14,912 nt of DNA from JAVBPT01 sp031549455 (GTDB lineage: Bacteria > Bacillota > Clostridia > Lachnospirales > JAKSVV01). The stretch covers positions 1 to 14,912 of the forward strand of contig JAVBPT010000039.1 in NCBI GenBank assembly GCA_031549455.1. The letters are read 5' to 3'. The notes under the pieces were generated by a model. That model saw only the letters and a program-made list of their open reading frames with translations. It was not told the DNA's origin and did not search any database. Positions 7,168 through 14,912 of this stretch are shown piece after piece; the stretch's first letter is position 1, and the number at the start of each line of letters is the position of its first letter. The translations under genes were made by a program, and so were the position numbers.

Positions 7168-9762
7168 TTATGTTTCATCGAATATAATTTCAAAGTCTCC
7201 GCTTTCGTCAACCGGATCATTTGGATCATCTGGAATAATTGGTATCCCTGGAAGGATATCATCTGGATCCGACGAATCGGGCTCAGTAGGAGAAATGCCA
7301 AATGGATCATAGTACTCGGCGGGTACTTCGTAGATGGTATCCGCAATTAGACCTTTATATTTAGGATCATAGGTGAAGCCTTCAGGTCGTTTGATTAACA
7401 CCTTTTCCTCTATTGGAAAGAACTCACCCAGAGCAGGATTGACAAGGTAGTTCACACCATCCACAGTGGTGACATTCGCCAGTACATGGACGTTACAGCT
7501 TGCACTTGGTACAGTTCCTTTTGCAAAGTACTCACTATAGCATCGATTTCCCCTTGGGTCCAATTCACATAGATCGGTCGGAAGCAGTCCAGAATCTCGG
7601 CAAATGATAGCGGTGGTTACGTTTGTTGGACGTGGGAAGTCTTTCCACTTCAACCCGGCATGTATTTCTGCCATGACCGCTTTCCAGGCTTTTGTATGAA
7701 TGGATTGATCGCCTTTAATGGTTTCGGGTTTGTCATATCCAAACCAGAGGCCACCCACATAGTTATAAGGCGTGTAACCCACAAAGAGTAGGTCTTTGTT
7801 GTCAGAAGTTGTTCCCGTTTTTCCGGCCACAGGCACATTGGATAGACCTGCACTGCCACCAGTTCCTTGTGAACCAGTGATAACATCTCTTAACATTGTG
7901 GTGGCGATATAAGCGGTTTCCTCTTTAATGACTTGCGTCTTTTCGGAGAAATGTGTCAAAATTTCTCTACCATTATTGTCCAAAACTTTTGTATAGAAGG
8001 TCGGTTTTACAAGAACTCCACCATTTGCTACCGCTCCATAGGCAGAAGTGAGCTCAATTAGAGACACGCCGTCTGTTAGTCCACCAAGTGCAAGGCTAGC
8101 AGTCTTATCTGTGAATACTTGGTTTCCCTCTCTTCTGGAACTGACCAAAGTGGTAAATCCAAATTTAATCAGGTAGTCATATCCTTTTTCAGGTGTAATT
8201 TTAAGAAGATTTTTAACCGCAATAATATTCATCGAACGCTCGGTTGCTTTTCTTAGATTTGCAAGTCCTGTGTAACTATTCCCCCACCAGTTGTTGATAA
8301 ACTTACCATTTACAACGATTGGTGTGTCATCTAGTACAGAGCCTGCAGTCATTACACCCATATCAATAGCAGGAATAAAGGAGGACAGAGGTTTAAATGT
8401 GGAGCCTGTCTGCCTCACGCTTTGAGTTGCTCGGTTTAGGTCACGATCGAGAACCTTACTGCCACGTCCACCGGCCAACCCTCTTACATATCCATTGGTG
8501 TAATCGATGATAATCATGGCTGCTTGGGGTTGCATGGTGGTAAAGTGCGATTCCCTTGAAACGGTGTCACCCTCTTCCATAAGCTCACCCTTAATCTTTT
8601 GAATCTGTGCATCCACATCTTCTAATTTGGTTACGGTGGCTGTCTTTTGATAGTATTTAGACTCATCATTTGCTTTTTTAACATCTAAGTTATAAACAAG
8701 AGTATACTTAACGCCATTTTTTGCAAAAGAGCTTGCTTGATTGCTAAATACCTTATCGATGGCATTTTGTACAACGGGATCAATGGTCGTATAAATCTTA
8801 AGCCCCCCGGAGTAAATGAGGTTAACGGCTTGAATATCCGTAAGGCCTTTTTGCTTCATCAAATCTCTTTTTAACTCTTCAATGATCTGGTCAGTAAAAT
8901 AACTATTTGCTTTATTATTTTCTATAAAATATTCATTATAGTTTGAAATATTGACATAAGGATCATCGGAGGATGCCTTATCATATTCTTCTTTTGTGAT
9001 ATATTTTTGGTCTAGTAAAGCCTTTAGGATAATGCCACGTCTTTTTTTATTATTCTCCGGAAAACGAACCGGATCATACCGAGAAGGATTTTGAGTAATT
9101 GCCGCGATAACGGCTGCTTCACTTAAATTGAGCTCAGAGACATCTTTTCCGAAGTATCGGTTTGTTGCCGCCTGAACACCATTGGTTCCACTTCCTAAGC
9201 TAATGGTATTTAAGTATAGCTCTAATATTTCCAATTTGGCTTTTTCTTTTCCCATCTCTTTTCTGAGTTTGGCTTCAAGGGAGTAGGCCATAAATTGTTC
9301 ACGTATTTTACGATCTAATTCTTTGTCGAAGGTGAGCAAGTTATTTCGAATAAGCTGTTGTGTAATGGTACTCGCACCTTGACTAAATGAGAATGTTTTT
9401 ATATTGACATAGATGGATCTTAAAATTCCTCTGAAGTCGATTCCATTGTGTTTAAAAAACCTTTTATCCTCTACAGCCACAAAAGCATCCTGAAGAACCT
9501 GCGGAATTTTATCCAGTGTTACATAGATCCGATTTTTCTCACCATGGAGTTTATCATATTCACTCCCATCTTTATCATACAAAACAGTGGTAAAACCACG
9601 CGGTGAGACCGTTATAAGAGAAATATCAGGAGAGGTAACAATAATATTTAACAAATAAGCTCCAATCGCGCCTGCAACGATAAACCCAGCAGTTAGCAGA
9701 ACAACTAGGAACAATCTGAGCTTTTTAACCTTTACTCTTCCTTTATTTTTTGATTTTGACAT
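7168..9762 (-). CDS. Class A penicillin-binding protein (PBP1A family, transglycosylase/transpeptidase)
   Basis: This bifunctional enzyme polymerises and crosslinks peptidoglycan outside the membrane. The 864 residues begin with a basic cytoplasmic tail and one membrane anchor (about 15-41). The GT51 transglycosylase domain carries catalytic E98 in VEDKRFFKHNG, the motif GASTITQQL (129-137) and KIREQFMAYSLE. The transpeptidase domain has all three motifs: S454-T-F-K457, S510-M-N512 and K648-T-G-T651. A cysteine-containing segment with ICRDSGLLPTDLC follows, as in other clostridial PBP1A proteins. The C-terminus (824-864) is a Pro/Asp/Glu-rich tail with 14 acidic and no basic residues. ATG at 9762 is preceded by AGGAGGAG (9766-9773 on the minus strand) and a good promoter. 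It is divergent from the secreted-protein operon. It appears intact. Confidence 0.96.
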   Translation of the reverse strand: MSKSKNKGRVKVKKLRLFLVVLLTAGFIVAGAIGAYLLNIIVTSPDISLITVSPRGFTTVLYDKDGSEYDKLHGEKNRIYVTLDKIPQVLQDAFVAVEDKRFFKHNGIDFRGILRSIYVNIKTFSFSQGASTITQQLIRNNLLTFDKELDRKIREQFMAYSLEAKLRKEMGKEKAKLEILELYLNTISLGSGTNGVQAATNRYFGKDVSELNLSEAAVIAAITQNPSRYDPVRFPENNKKRRGIILKALLDQKYITKEEYDKASSDDPYVNISNYNEYFIENNKANSYFTDQIIEELKRDLMKQKGLTDIQAVNLIYSGGLKIYTTIDPVVQNAIDKVFSNQASSFAKNGVKYTLVYNLDVKKANDESKYYQKTATVTKLEDVDAQIQKIKGELMEEGDTVSRESHFTTMQPQAAMIIIDYTNGYVRGLAGGRGSKVLDRDLNRATQSVRQTGSTFKPLSSFIPAIDMGVMTAGSVLDDTPIVVNGKFINNWWGNSYTGLANLRKATERSMNIIAVKNLLKITPEKGYDYLIKFGFTTLVSSRREGNQVFTDKTASLALGGLTDGVSLIELTSAYGAVANGGVLVKPTFYTKVLDNNGREILTHFSEKTQVIKEETAYIATTMLRDVITGSQGTGGSAGLSNVPVAGKTGTTSDNKDLLFVGYTPYNYVGGLWFGYDKPETIKGDQSIHTKAWKAVMAEIHAGLKWKDFPRPTNVTTAIICRDSGLLPTDLCELDPRGNRCYSEYFAKGTVPSASCNVHVLANVTTVDGVNYLVNPALGEFFPIEEKVLIKRPEGFTYDPKYKGLIADTIYEVPAEYYDPFGISPTEPDSSDPDDILPGIPIIPDDPNDPVDESGDFEIIFDET

Positions 9763-9786
9763 TTTCTCCTCCTAAATTTAACCCCT

Positions 9787-9816
9787 ATTATAGCACAAGA
9801 GATTTTAAAATGTAAA
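9787..9816 (-). promoter_or_regulatory. Promoter of the class A PBP gene
   Basis: On the minus strand, TTTACA (9811-9816) is followed after 18 bases by a perfect TATAAT (9787-9792). TGC immediately before it acts as an extended -10. The predicted leader is short and leads into AGGAGGAG and ATG 9762. Confidence 0.8.
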
Positions 9817-9876
9817 GGTAATTGAATTACGTTTTTTTAAATATAAACGGTACGCTTCTGTCTTTTTCGACATTTC

Positions 9877-9893
9877 ATGACAAAATTCGTCAT
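9877..9893. promoter_or_regulatory. Palindrome between divergent genes, possible operator
   Basis: ATGACAAAATTCGTCAT is a near-perfect 17-bp palindrome: ATGAC and GTCAT arms, with AATT near the centre. It lies between the PBP promoter (9787-9816) and the candidate promoter of the secreted-protein operon (9930-9938). I do not recognise it as the site of a known regulator. No T-run follows, so it is not a terminator. Confidence 0.35.
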
Positions 9894-9929
9894 ACTGGTC
9901 TTCTTTTGTGGAAGAAAAAACACCAATTT

Positions 9930-9938
9930 TGATAAGAT
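9930..9938 (+). promoter_or_regulatory. Candidate extended -10 promoter of the secreted-protein operon
   Basis: TGATAAGAT provides a TGN extension plus TAAGAT as a -10. The same nine bases occur at 4704-4712 before cysS. No good -35 lies at 16-18 bases; TTGTGG at 9906-9911 is 21 bases away. It lies 26 bases before the start codon. Confidence 0.4.
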
Positions 9939-9964
9939 GAGTATGTGAAAAGAGAGGAGAGAAA

Positions 9965-12900
9965 ATGAAAAAGATTGGGTTGTTTTTTCTATTCTTCATG
10001 TTGATATTGCTTTTGGCAAGCAAGACGGACGCAAGAGAAATATTGGATGCTCAAAAAATTTGTATAGAGCGAAAGAAGCCGGTGGCCAAGTTTAAGGTGG
10101 CAAATGCCAGAACAAAAGAGGAGGTCTATTCCAACTTTCGTCTTTACGACAGAGATCTATATCAGTTCGACCTTGCGCCTCCTGTTTTAAAGGCGGTCCT
10201 TGGGGATACAATCGAGTTATACGATTACAGCGTAGAAGGAGCCGGGAGCAGGGTTGTGGAATGGGATTTACAGATTAACCCACCCATTGGAAAAAACGAC
10301 GCCAAAGTACATATTTTAAAATCAGAGGTGGAAAGAAAAATCACCCTGAACCAAGTGGGTATTTGGCGAATCTATTTATGTGTAAAAGACAATGCGTCGC
10401 TGATAAATGGCGTGGAGAACTGGTCCGTGAATGGAAATCACTCTTCGCTTGGAGAGTTTAAGACACAAAAGGATCTCTACATTTGGTGGTATTTTACAGA
10501 GCTCGACATCGAGGTGAGCGAAGTGGATCAAAAAGAAGAACCAAAGCAGGAACAACCTGTGGAAGAAGCACCAGTAGAAGAATGGAAAAACCATTCTCCG
10601 GAGACGGAAATTTTCATTCCTGATAAACTGTATTCGGAGGAAATCACGGCTGGTGGAGACTACCGGAATGTTCTTTCCTTCGACTATTATGATGTGGATA
10701 GAGACCCTGTGAAGGATGCGGGGTATACGCTATATAGAAAGAATGCTGGTCAATATGAGAAAGTGAAAGAGGGATCGGGGCTGATTAAGGGGAGCGATCG
10801 GCAAGTAGAACTCACTGGAAGAGCCGGGGAAACATTTCGGCTAGAGGTCTACGTTACAGATCGCTTTGATGCAAAGGGATATGACACCAAAACCTTTAAG
10901 ATCGGCTCTTTTAAACCAGAGTTTATTCTGAAGGTAAAGGAGAGGAGCTACTGGGGGAAAGAGATTAAAATAGAATGTGATGAACTGGGGGAATTCTTCC
11001 CCAATCGTTATTTAGGGATAGAGTATGTGGGATGGGAGATCACGGATGAGGATAAAAAAGTCATTGCATTCGGAGATACAAGAATTCCGGAAAACATCCT
11101 GCTTGATCTAAATACATACGCGGAGGGAAGGACCTACAGAATAAGTCAAACGGTTAAGAATGCCAATCATGAGTACAAAACCGTGGCAAAGAATTTTTAT
11201 GTTGTTCCTGTGGCAGCACCCCAGATCAGCCTATCCAATATAAAAGGATATTATGGGAAGACATATGATACAAAGATAAAGATAACACAACCTCAGACGG
11301 ATGAACAGGGGGACCTCACGCCGTATGAAACGATATTTAATGAAACAAATTGCGGGTATGAGGTGTATGATCGAGAAAATCGACTAATCTCTCGAAAACT
11401 CGGGATTGTCCAAAGCATCACGCTAGATGAGAGCATAGGCATTCAGAACGAGGAAGAGCAACGAAGTTATCGAATCGTTCAGTATGCACAAAATGGCGTG
11501 GGGAAAAAGGCCAAAGCCGAGGCACTCATTGTCGTGGAAAAACCGCAAGAAGCCTCCGTCGAGTTAAAGATCATGGAAAGGGATCAAGATCCAGGCACGA
11601 TTCCAAATGAGATCTATCAGAACGAAAGCTTACTACTCGAAGTCACCATAGAGGAGGGGAACCAAAAAATTACGGGGGAATGGTTTGAAATTGAAAACAA
11701 TAAAGGAGCAGTATTATATAAATCCGACGGAAGATGCAACGGACTTTTAAAAATGGATTATGCAACGGGAGAATATTACATTACACAATATGTACGCACG
11801 GAGGATGGGCGCCAGATATATGATTCCCAAAAGTGCATCATCCATGAAATCAATAGGCCCCTCATCAGAATCCGGGACAAGGAAACGCTTGGGAAGAGTT
11901 TTTATAAAGACCAAAAGTTGATCATTGAGGTCTCGATTAAAGAAATAAATAAGAGTGAAGAACACCCCAATGGATTTGAACTGGCAAATCACTATCAACT
12001 CATTTGGGAAGGAAAAGAAAAGATTTTAGAAAGAAGCGGGATCGTGGATCAACTAAACCTTCTGGAGCTAGGCGCGACGGGGGAATATACATTGAGACAA
12101 CATTCGGTTAATAAAGAACACAATGAGATTTTTGAAGAAGAACTTTTTAAATTTGAGGTACTCAATAAGAGACCGACTTTGGAGCTCGGGTTAGAAAAAG
12201 AAGAGCTATTTGCCACGGAACAGACAGGGTTGCGGATTGTGGCAAAAGATGAGGATGGATATATACAAAAACTAGAGATCCTAAATAAGAATTCAGAACT
12301 TCTTTCGGAAGTGGATAAGGTGGTTATAAAAAGCAGTGAGCATGAAAAGGAAATGAGGATTTGTTATGAAGGTATGCAGGCCGGAAGTGCTACAATTGAA
12401 GTCATTGTAACAGACGATACCGATGCGTCTACAAGAGAGAACGTCACACTAAAAATAAAACCATCCAACATCATTACCCGCTTGTCTGTCGTGGATGAAA
12501 AGAAAGTGGTTTGGAAGCAAGACCGATTTATTCAGTGGAATGTACGAGTGTATTCCGAGGAGGAGCAGCTTGATCTTACAAAAGTGGATATCGAGTATAA
12601 AAGGGATGAAGAACATTTTATACGGATATCGGATGTGAATAGTTATGAAGATGAAAATATAAAGCTTCTTTTTGATGAGGCACCTTCCAGAGAGAATTTC
12701 TCGATGTATTTTAAAGAGGCTGGAAGTTACCAGTTTAGGGCGAGGGGAGTTGGCAGCATCACAGCGGGAGAATGGGACAGTAAGAAGGTTGAAATCCAAA
12801 AGGATGTATCGCCCGTTGCAGATTTAAAGATTTTAGCGACGGGGATTAGGCAGGAAGACACCAAGACAGCCGAGATACATATCCTAGATTTATCCTATTC

Positions 12901-13225
12901 GGAGGATGATGAAATCGGGGAAAAAAGGATAGAGATCGCCTATCGGGATAAGAGCAATGTGATCAAAATAATGGATGCAAATAGTATAGAATCTGTTTTT
13001 GAGACTTTTAAAAATGCACTGGGGGTATATTACATTCGGATGCATATCAAAGAAAAAGCACAAAATCTGCCGAAGGAAGATCACCCTTTTTATGCTGAGT
13101 TGTTAGAAAAGGTTAAAAAGGAGAGTTCGGATTTTAGGAGCATTGAAATTGTAAATAGGGCACCACAGATTTTATATAGTACAGAGAATAAAATTTATAA
13201 AGTAAAATATTACTTTGAGAGGTAG
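9965..13225 (+). CDS. Large secreted protein with PKD-like and repeated Ig-like domains
   Basis: This 1086-residue exported protein has a signal peptide (residues 1-23: KK, a long Leu/Phe core, likely cleavage after SKTDA). The first domain is PKD-like: IELYDYSVEGAGSRVVEWDL, then GIWRIYLCVKDN near 133 and a Trp-rich end. An E/P-rich linker (about 185-211) follows. The remainder is a series of degenerate beta-sandwich units. Each has a recognisable late strand starting near residues 290, 390, 501, 603, 707, 808, 921 and 1021, for example TYRISQTVKN, SYRIVQYAQN, EYYITQYVRT and EYTLRQHSVN. I see no catalytic motif, LPXTG signal, SLH domain or C-terminal membrane helix. ATG follows GAGAGGAG by several bases. 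The next secreted protein starts two bases after the stop. Binding or structural roles at the cell surface are inferred; no specific family is recognised. Confidence 0.85.
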   Translation: MKKIGLFFLFFMLILLLASKTDAREILDAQKICIERKKPVAKFKVANARTKEEVYSNFRLYDRDLYQFDLAPPVLKAVLGDTIELYDYSVEGAGSRVVEWDLQINPPIGKNDAKVHILKSEVERKITLNQVGIWRIYLCVKDNASLINGVENWSVNGNHSSLGEFKTQKDLYIWWYFTELDIEVSEVDQKEEPKQEQPVEEAPVEEWKNHSPETEIFIPDKLYSEEITAGGDYRNVLSFDYYDVDRDPVKDAGYTLYRKNAGQYEKVKEGSGLIKGSDRQVELTGRAGETFRLEVYVTDRFDAKGYDTKTFKIGSFKPEFILKVKERSYWGKEIKIECDELGEFFPNRYLGIEYVGWEITDEDKKVIAFGDTRIPENILLDLNTYAEGRTYRISQTVKNANHEYKTVAKNFYVVPVAAPQISLSNIKGYYGKTYDTKIKITQPQTDEQGDLTPYETIFNETNCGYEVYDRENRLISRKLGIVQSITLDESIGIQNEEEQRSYRIVQYAQNGVGKKAKAEALIVVEKPQEASVELKIMERDQDPGTIPNEIYQNESLLLEVTIEEGNQKITGEWFEIENNKGAVLYKSDGRCNGLLKMDYATGEYYITQYVRTEDGRQIYDSQKCIIHEINRPLIRIRDKETLGKSFYKDQKLIIEVSIKEINKSEEHPNGFELANHYQLIWEGKEKILERSGIVDQLNLLELGATGEYTLRQHSVNKEHNEIFEEELFKFEVLNKRPTLELGLEKEELFATEQTGLRIVAKDEDGYIQKLEILNKNSELLSEVDKVVIKSSEHEKEMRICYEGMQAGSATIEVIVTDDTDASTRENVTLKIKPSNIITRLSVVDEKKVVWKQDRFIQWNVRVYSEEEQLDLTKVDIEYKRDEEHFIRISDVNSYEDENIKLLFDEAPSRENFSMYFKEAGSYQFRARGVGSITAGEWDSKKVEIQKDVSPVADLKILATGIRQEDTKTAEIHILDLSYSEDDEIGEKRIEIAYRDKSNVIKIMDANSIESVFETFKNALGVYYIRMHIKEKAQNLPKEDHPFYAELLEKVKKESSDFRSIEIVNRAPQILYSTENKIYKVKYYFER

Positions 13226-13227
13226 AT

Positions 13228-14912
13228 ATGAAAAAGACGGTGTGGTTTTTAGTGGTCATCTTCCTGATTTTATTTTTAGCCGGATACTCTTATGCTTATT
13301 ATGATGCGGAAATAATTCCTCTGACACAGATTGATATAAAAAATAACATTTATACCACAAATTTTGGGCTCGATTCGCACTATGTTTTTACAACAGGGGA
13401 GGAATATCTGTCAAATGGGAGGATACTCATTACGGGTCGTATACTCGATTATCCGAAGTACAAGCCCTTTATTGCATTGTATGAGAGAAATGGGGAACTT
13501 GTCAGGATGCAAGTATTGTCTTCACTCGATTATCCAAACTTTAGGGTTTACGAGGACGAGGAGACGGGATGTATTCTGATGCTAAATATAAAAGAGAGTG
13601 CATCTAGCAACAGGCGGTTTTATCTTGGTTTTATAGCATTTGATTCGGACTTGAATTTACTCAAGGATACAGAATTGAATCAGGTTGTTACAACGGGGTT
13701 AAGCATTGAAACGGCATGGATCAAAAAAACAGGAGAGGGGTATGATCTGATCTGCAAGTATTCCGAGAGCAATCTCATTTTATATGTTAGCATGGACCGG
13801 CATTTTTCTAACATCACCTTGAATGCCATTAGTTCAAGTATAAATGATCATCTCACAACAATAAAGCTGGGCGAACGATTTTTTGTGCAGAGCATGCGAT
13901 CCGGTCTAGGCAAGACACACTTTTATGAATTGAAGAGAGAAGAAAAAGGAGCCTTGTTTTCAAATGATTATTGGCCCTTTTCAGACACGGAGAGCATATC
14001 CAATGTGGTTCCGCTTTCCTCGGAACAATTTCTCATTCTGGGCGTGGAGCAATATGCACTCTATTCAAATGGCGAGTCGGTCAAATTGTTATCGAAAGGA
14101 CGTATAAAAGATGGCAACCTGGAGGAGCGGGTGTTGCTCAACCAAGGGTTTGCCCGATATACCCAGTATGATTCTTTTATTCAGCACAATAGGATAGAAA
14201 AGGCAAAACTGAATAAAGAGGGCGTGTTGGCTGGAGTCGTTAATGACATGCTCACAACATTTGATCAGAAATTTTTGAAGATCAATGAAGTGGCTGTGGG
14301 AAAAGAGACAATATTTTATAAGATAATGAACAATGAGATGGTCGTTTATAAAGACGACGATCATTATTATGTGGTCACAGAAAATGGTTCCATTATACGA
14401 ATAAGCAATCCACTGCATCTAGAACTTTCTCGTATAGAAGGAAACACATTGATCTTTTCAAAATTTACCGGAAACACATTAAACAACTTTATCCTGATTC
14501 ATGAACTGAATACTTTCCCCTTTGTGGAAGTTTTAAACCAACCTTATACCAAGGTGGGAAACAATGGTTTTATACTATATGGTACGGTGAGGGATGCAGA
14601 GGGGGACCCTGTACGCATCTCAACCAGGATTAATCAGGTGTATAAAGAGATAGAAGTGGACACAAAGTTGGAAAATACATGGGCACTATATTTTGACAGT
14701 GAAGAGCTTTTGGACTGGATATATCGAGACATTGTGCTTAAGGTAGAGGATATGAAGGTGAGGAGAGAGGAGAGTCTGAATCTGATCCATGTGCCGGACT
14801 GTAGTCCGGTTTATTATCAAAATATTCACTATATCAAACTGCAAGGCAATAAACTCATTGAGAGATTCCCGGAGGATTCAGATGCCTACACTGCCAAGAG
14901 GTTGCCTGAACA
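13228..14912 (+). CDS. Secreted propeller-like/Ig-like protein, 3' end outside window
   Basis: The frame is open from ATG 13228 to the window edge, giving 561 complete codons and no stop, so the gene is partial. The start is two bases after the previous stop, with GAGAGGT overlapping that stop as ribosome binding site, so the two genes are translationally linked. Residues 1-23 are a signal peptide or anchor (KKTVWFLVVIFLILFLAGYSYA). Residues 60-400 are beta-rich with recurring segments of the form hydrophobic strand, Y/F-x-x-N/D-G: FIALYERNGELV (81), FIAFDSDLNLL (135), LILYVSMDRHF (183), FYELKREEKG (232), YALYSNGESV (276). This is roughly one per 45-55 residues, as in beta-propellers. About residues 432-540 form an Ig-like domain containing GTVRDAEGDPVRISTRI. 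No catalytic motif was seen. The function is unknown; propeller is an inference. Confidence 0.82.
   Translation, partial: MKKTVWFLVVIFLILFLAGYSYAYYDAEIIPLTQIDIKNNIYTTNFGLDSHYVFTTGEEYLSNGRILITGRILDYPKYKPFIALYERNGELVRMQVLSSLDYPNFRVYEDEETGCILMLNIKESASSNRRFYLGFIAFDSDLNLLKDTELNQVVTTGLSIETAWIKKTGEGYDLICKYSESNLILYVSMDRHFSNITLNAISSSINDHLTTIKLGERFFVQSMRSGLGKTHFYELKREEKGALFSNDYWPFSDTESISNVVPLSSEQFLILGVEQYALYSNGESVKLLSKGRIKDGNLEERVLLNQGFARYTQYDSFIQHNRIEKAKLNKEGVLAGVVNDMLTTFDQKFLKINEVAVGKETIFYKIMNNEMVVYKDDDHYYVVTENGSIIRISNPLHLELSRIEGNTLIFSKFTGNTLNNFILIHELNTFPFVEVLNQPYTKVGNNGFILYGTVRDAEGDPVRISTRINQVYKEIEVDTKLENTWALYFDSEELLDWIYRDIVLKVEDMKVRREESLNLIHVPDCSPVYYQNIHYIKLQGNKLIERFPEDSDAYTAKRLPE

Noticed and set aside
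9805..10023. Minus-strand 72-codon frame across the divergent intergenic region, ending in a hydrophilic stretch
   Set aside because: The last 30 or so residues look protein-like, but the frame overlaps the signal peptide of the secreted protein, has no ribosome binding site, and covers the PBP promoter. A decayed gene remnant cannot be excluded.
12449..12799. Minus-strand 116-codon frame inside the Ig-repeat gene
   Set aside because: It is antisense to repeat units that continue in register on the plus strand, with no start signals of its own.
13364..14418. Short frames on both strands at 13364-13579, 13971-14171 and 14089-14418
   Set aside because: All overlap the long open frame from 13228 that reaches the window edge and has a signal peptide and a ribosome binding site.

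Overview
The window looks like chromosomal DNA of a low-GC Gram-positive anaerobe, most likely class Clostridia. The reasons are AGGAGG-type ribosome binding sites, a T-box leader in front of a tRNA synthetase gene, TTGACA/TATAAT promoters with TGN extensions, a UPF0316 (YebE-type) protein, and a clostridial-style class A PBP with an acidic tail. Composition is about 40% GC in the samples I counted, except for an AT-rich gene at the left end. I see no insertion sequence, phage gene or CRISPR array.

Region 1 (1-900) holds a GNAT-family N-acetyltransferase gene at about 29% GC. A tRNA-Leu(CAA) gene follows on the minus strand, with its own promoter and terminator. Region 2 (900-7165) is a rightward cluster. 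A strong promoter precedes an 82-codon membrane-anchored protein of unknown function. Its stop codon lies six bases before a T-box leader with a GTA (valine) specifier, and the leader controls valS. After valS come a UPF0316/DUF2179 membrane protein, cysS and an EamA/DMT transporter. I see no terminator inside the cluster, which ends at a perfect bidirectional hairpin. Readthrough from the valine T-box could therefore reach cysS, although cysS also has a candidate promoter of its own.

Region 3 (7165-9830) is a leftward gene for a bifunctional class A penicillin-binding protein with all catalytic motifs intact. Region 4 (9830-14912) is divergent from it. It is a two-gene secreted-protein operon that runs off the right edge. 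The first gene encodes 1086 residues: a signal peptide, a PKD-like first domain, an E/P-rich linker, then a long array of degenerate Ig-like units spaced about 100-113 residues apart. The second starts two bases after the first stops. It encodes a secreted protein with a propeller-like repeat pattern followed by an Ig-like domain, and its 3' end is outside the window.

The least explained parts are this exported Ig-repeat/propeller pair beside the PBP gene, and the small membrane-protein gene placed between a promoter and the valS T-box. Functions for both are inference only.
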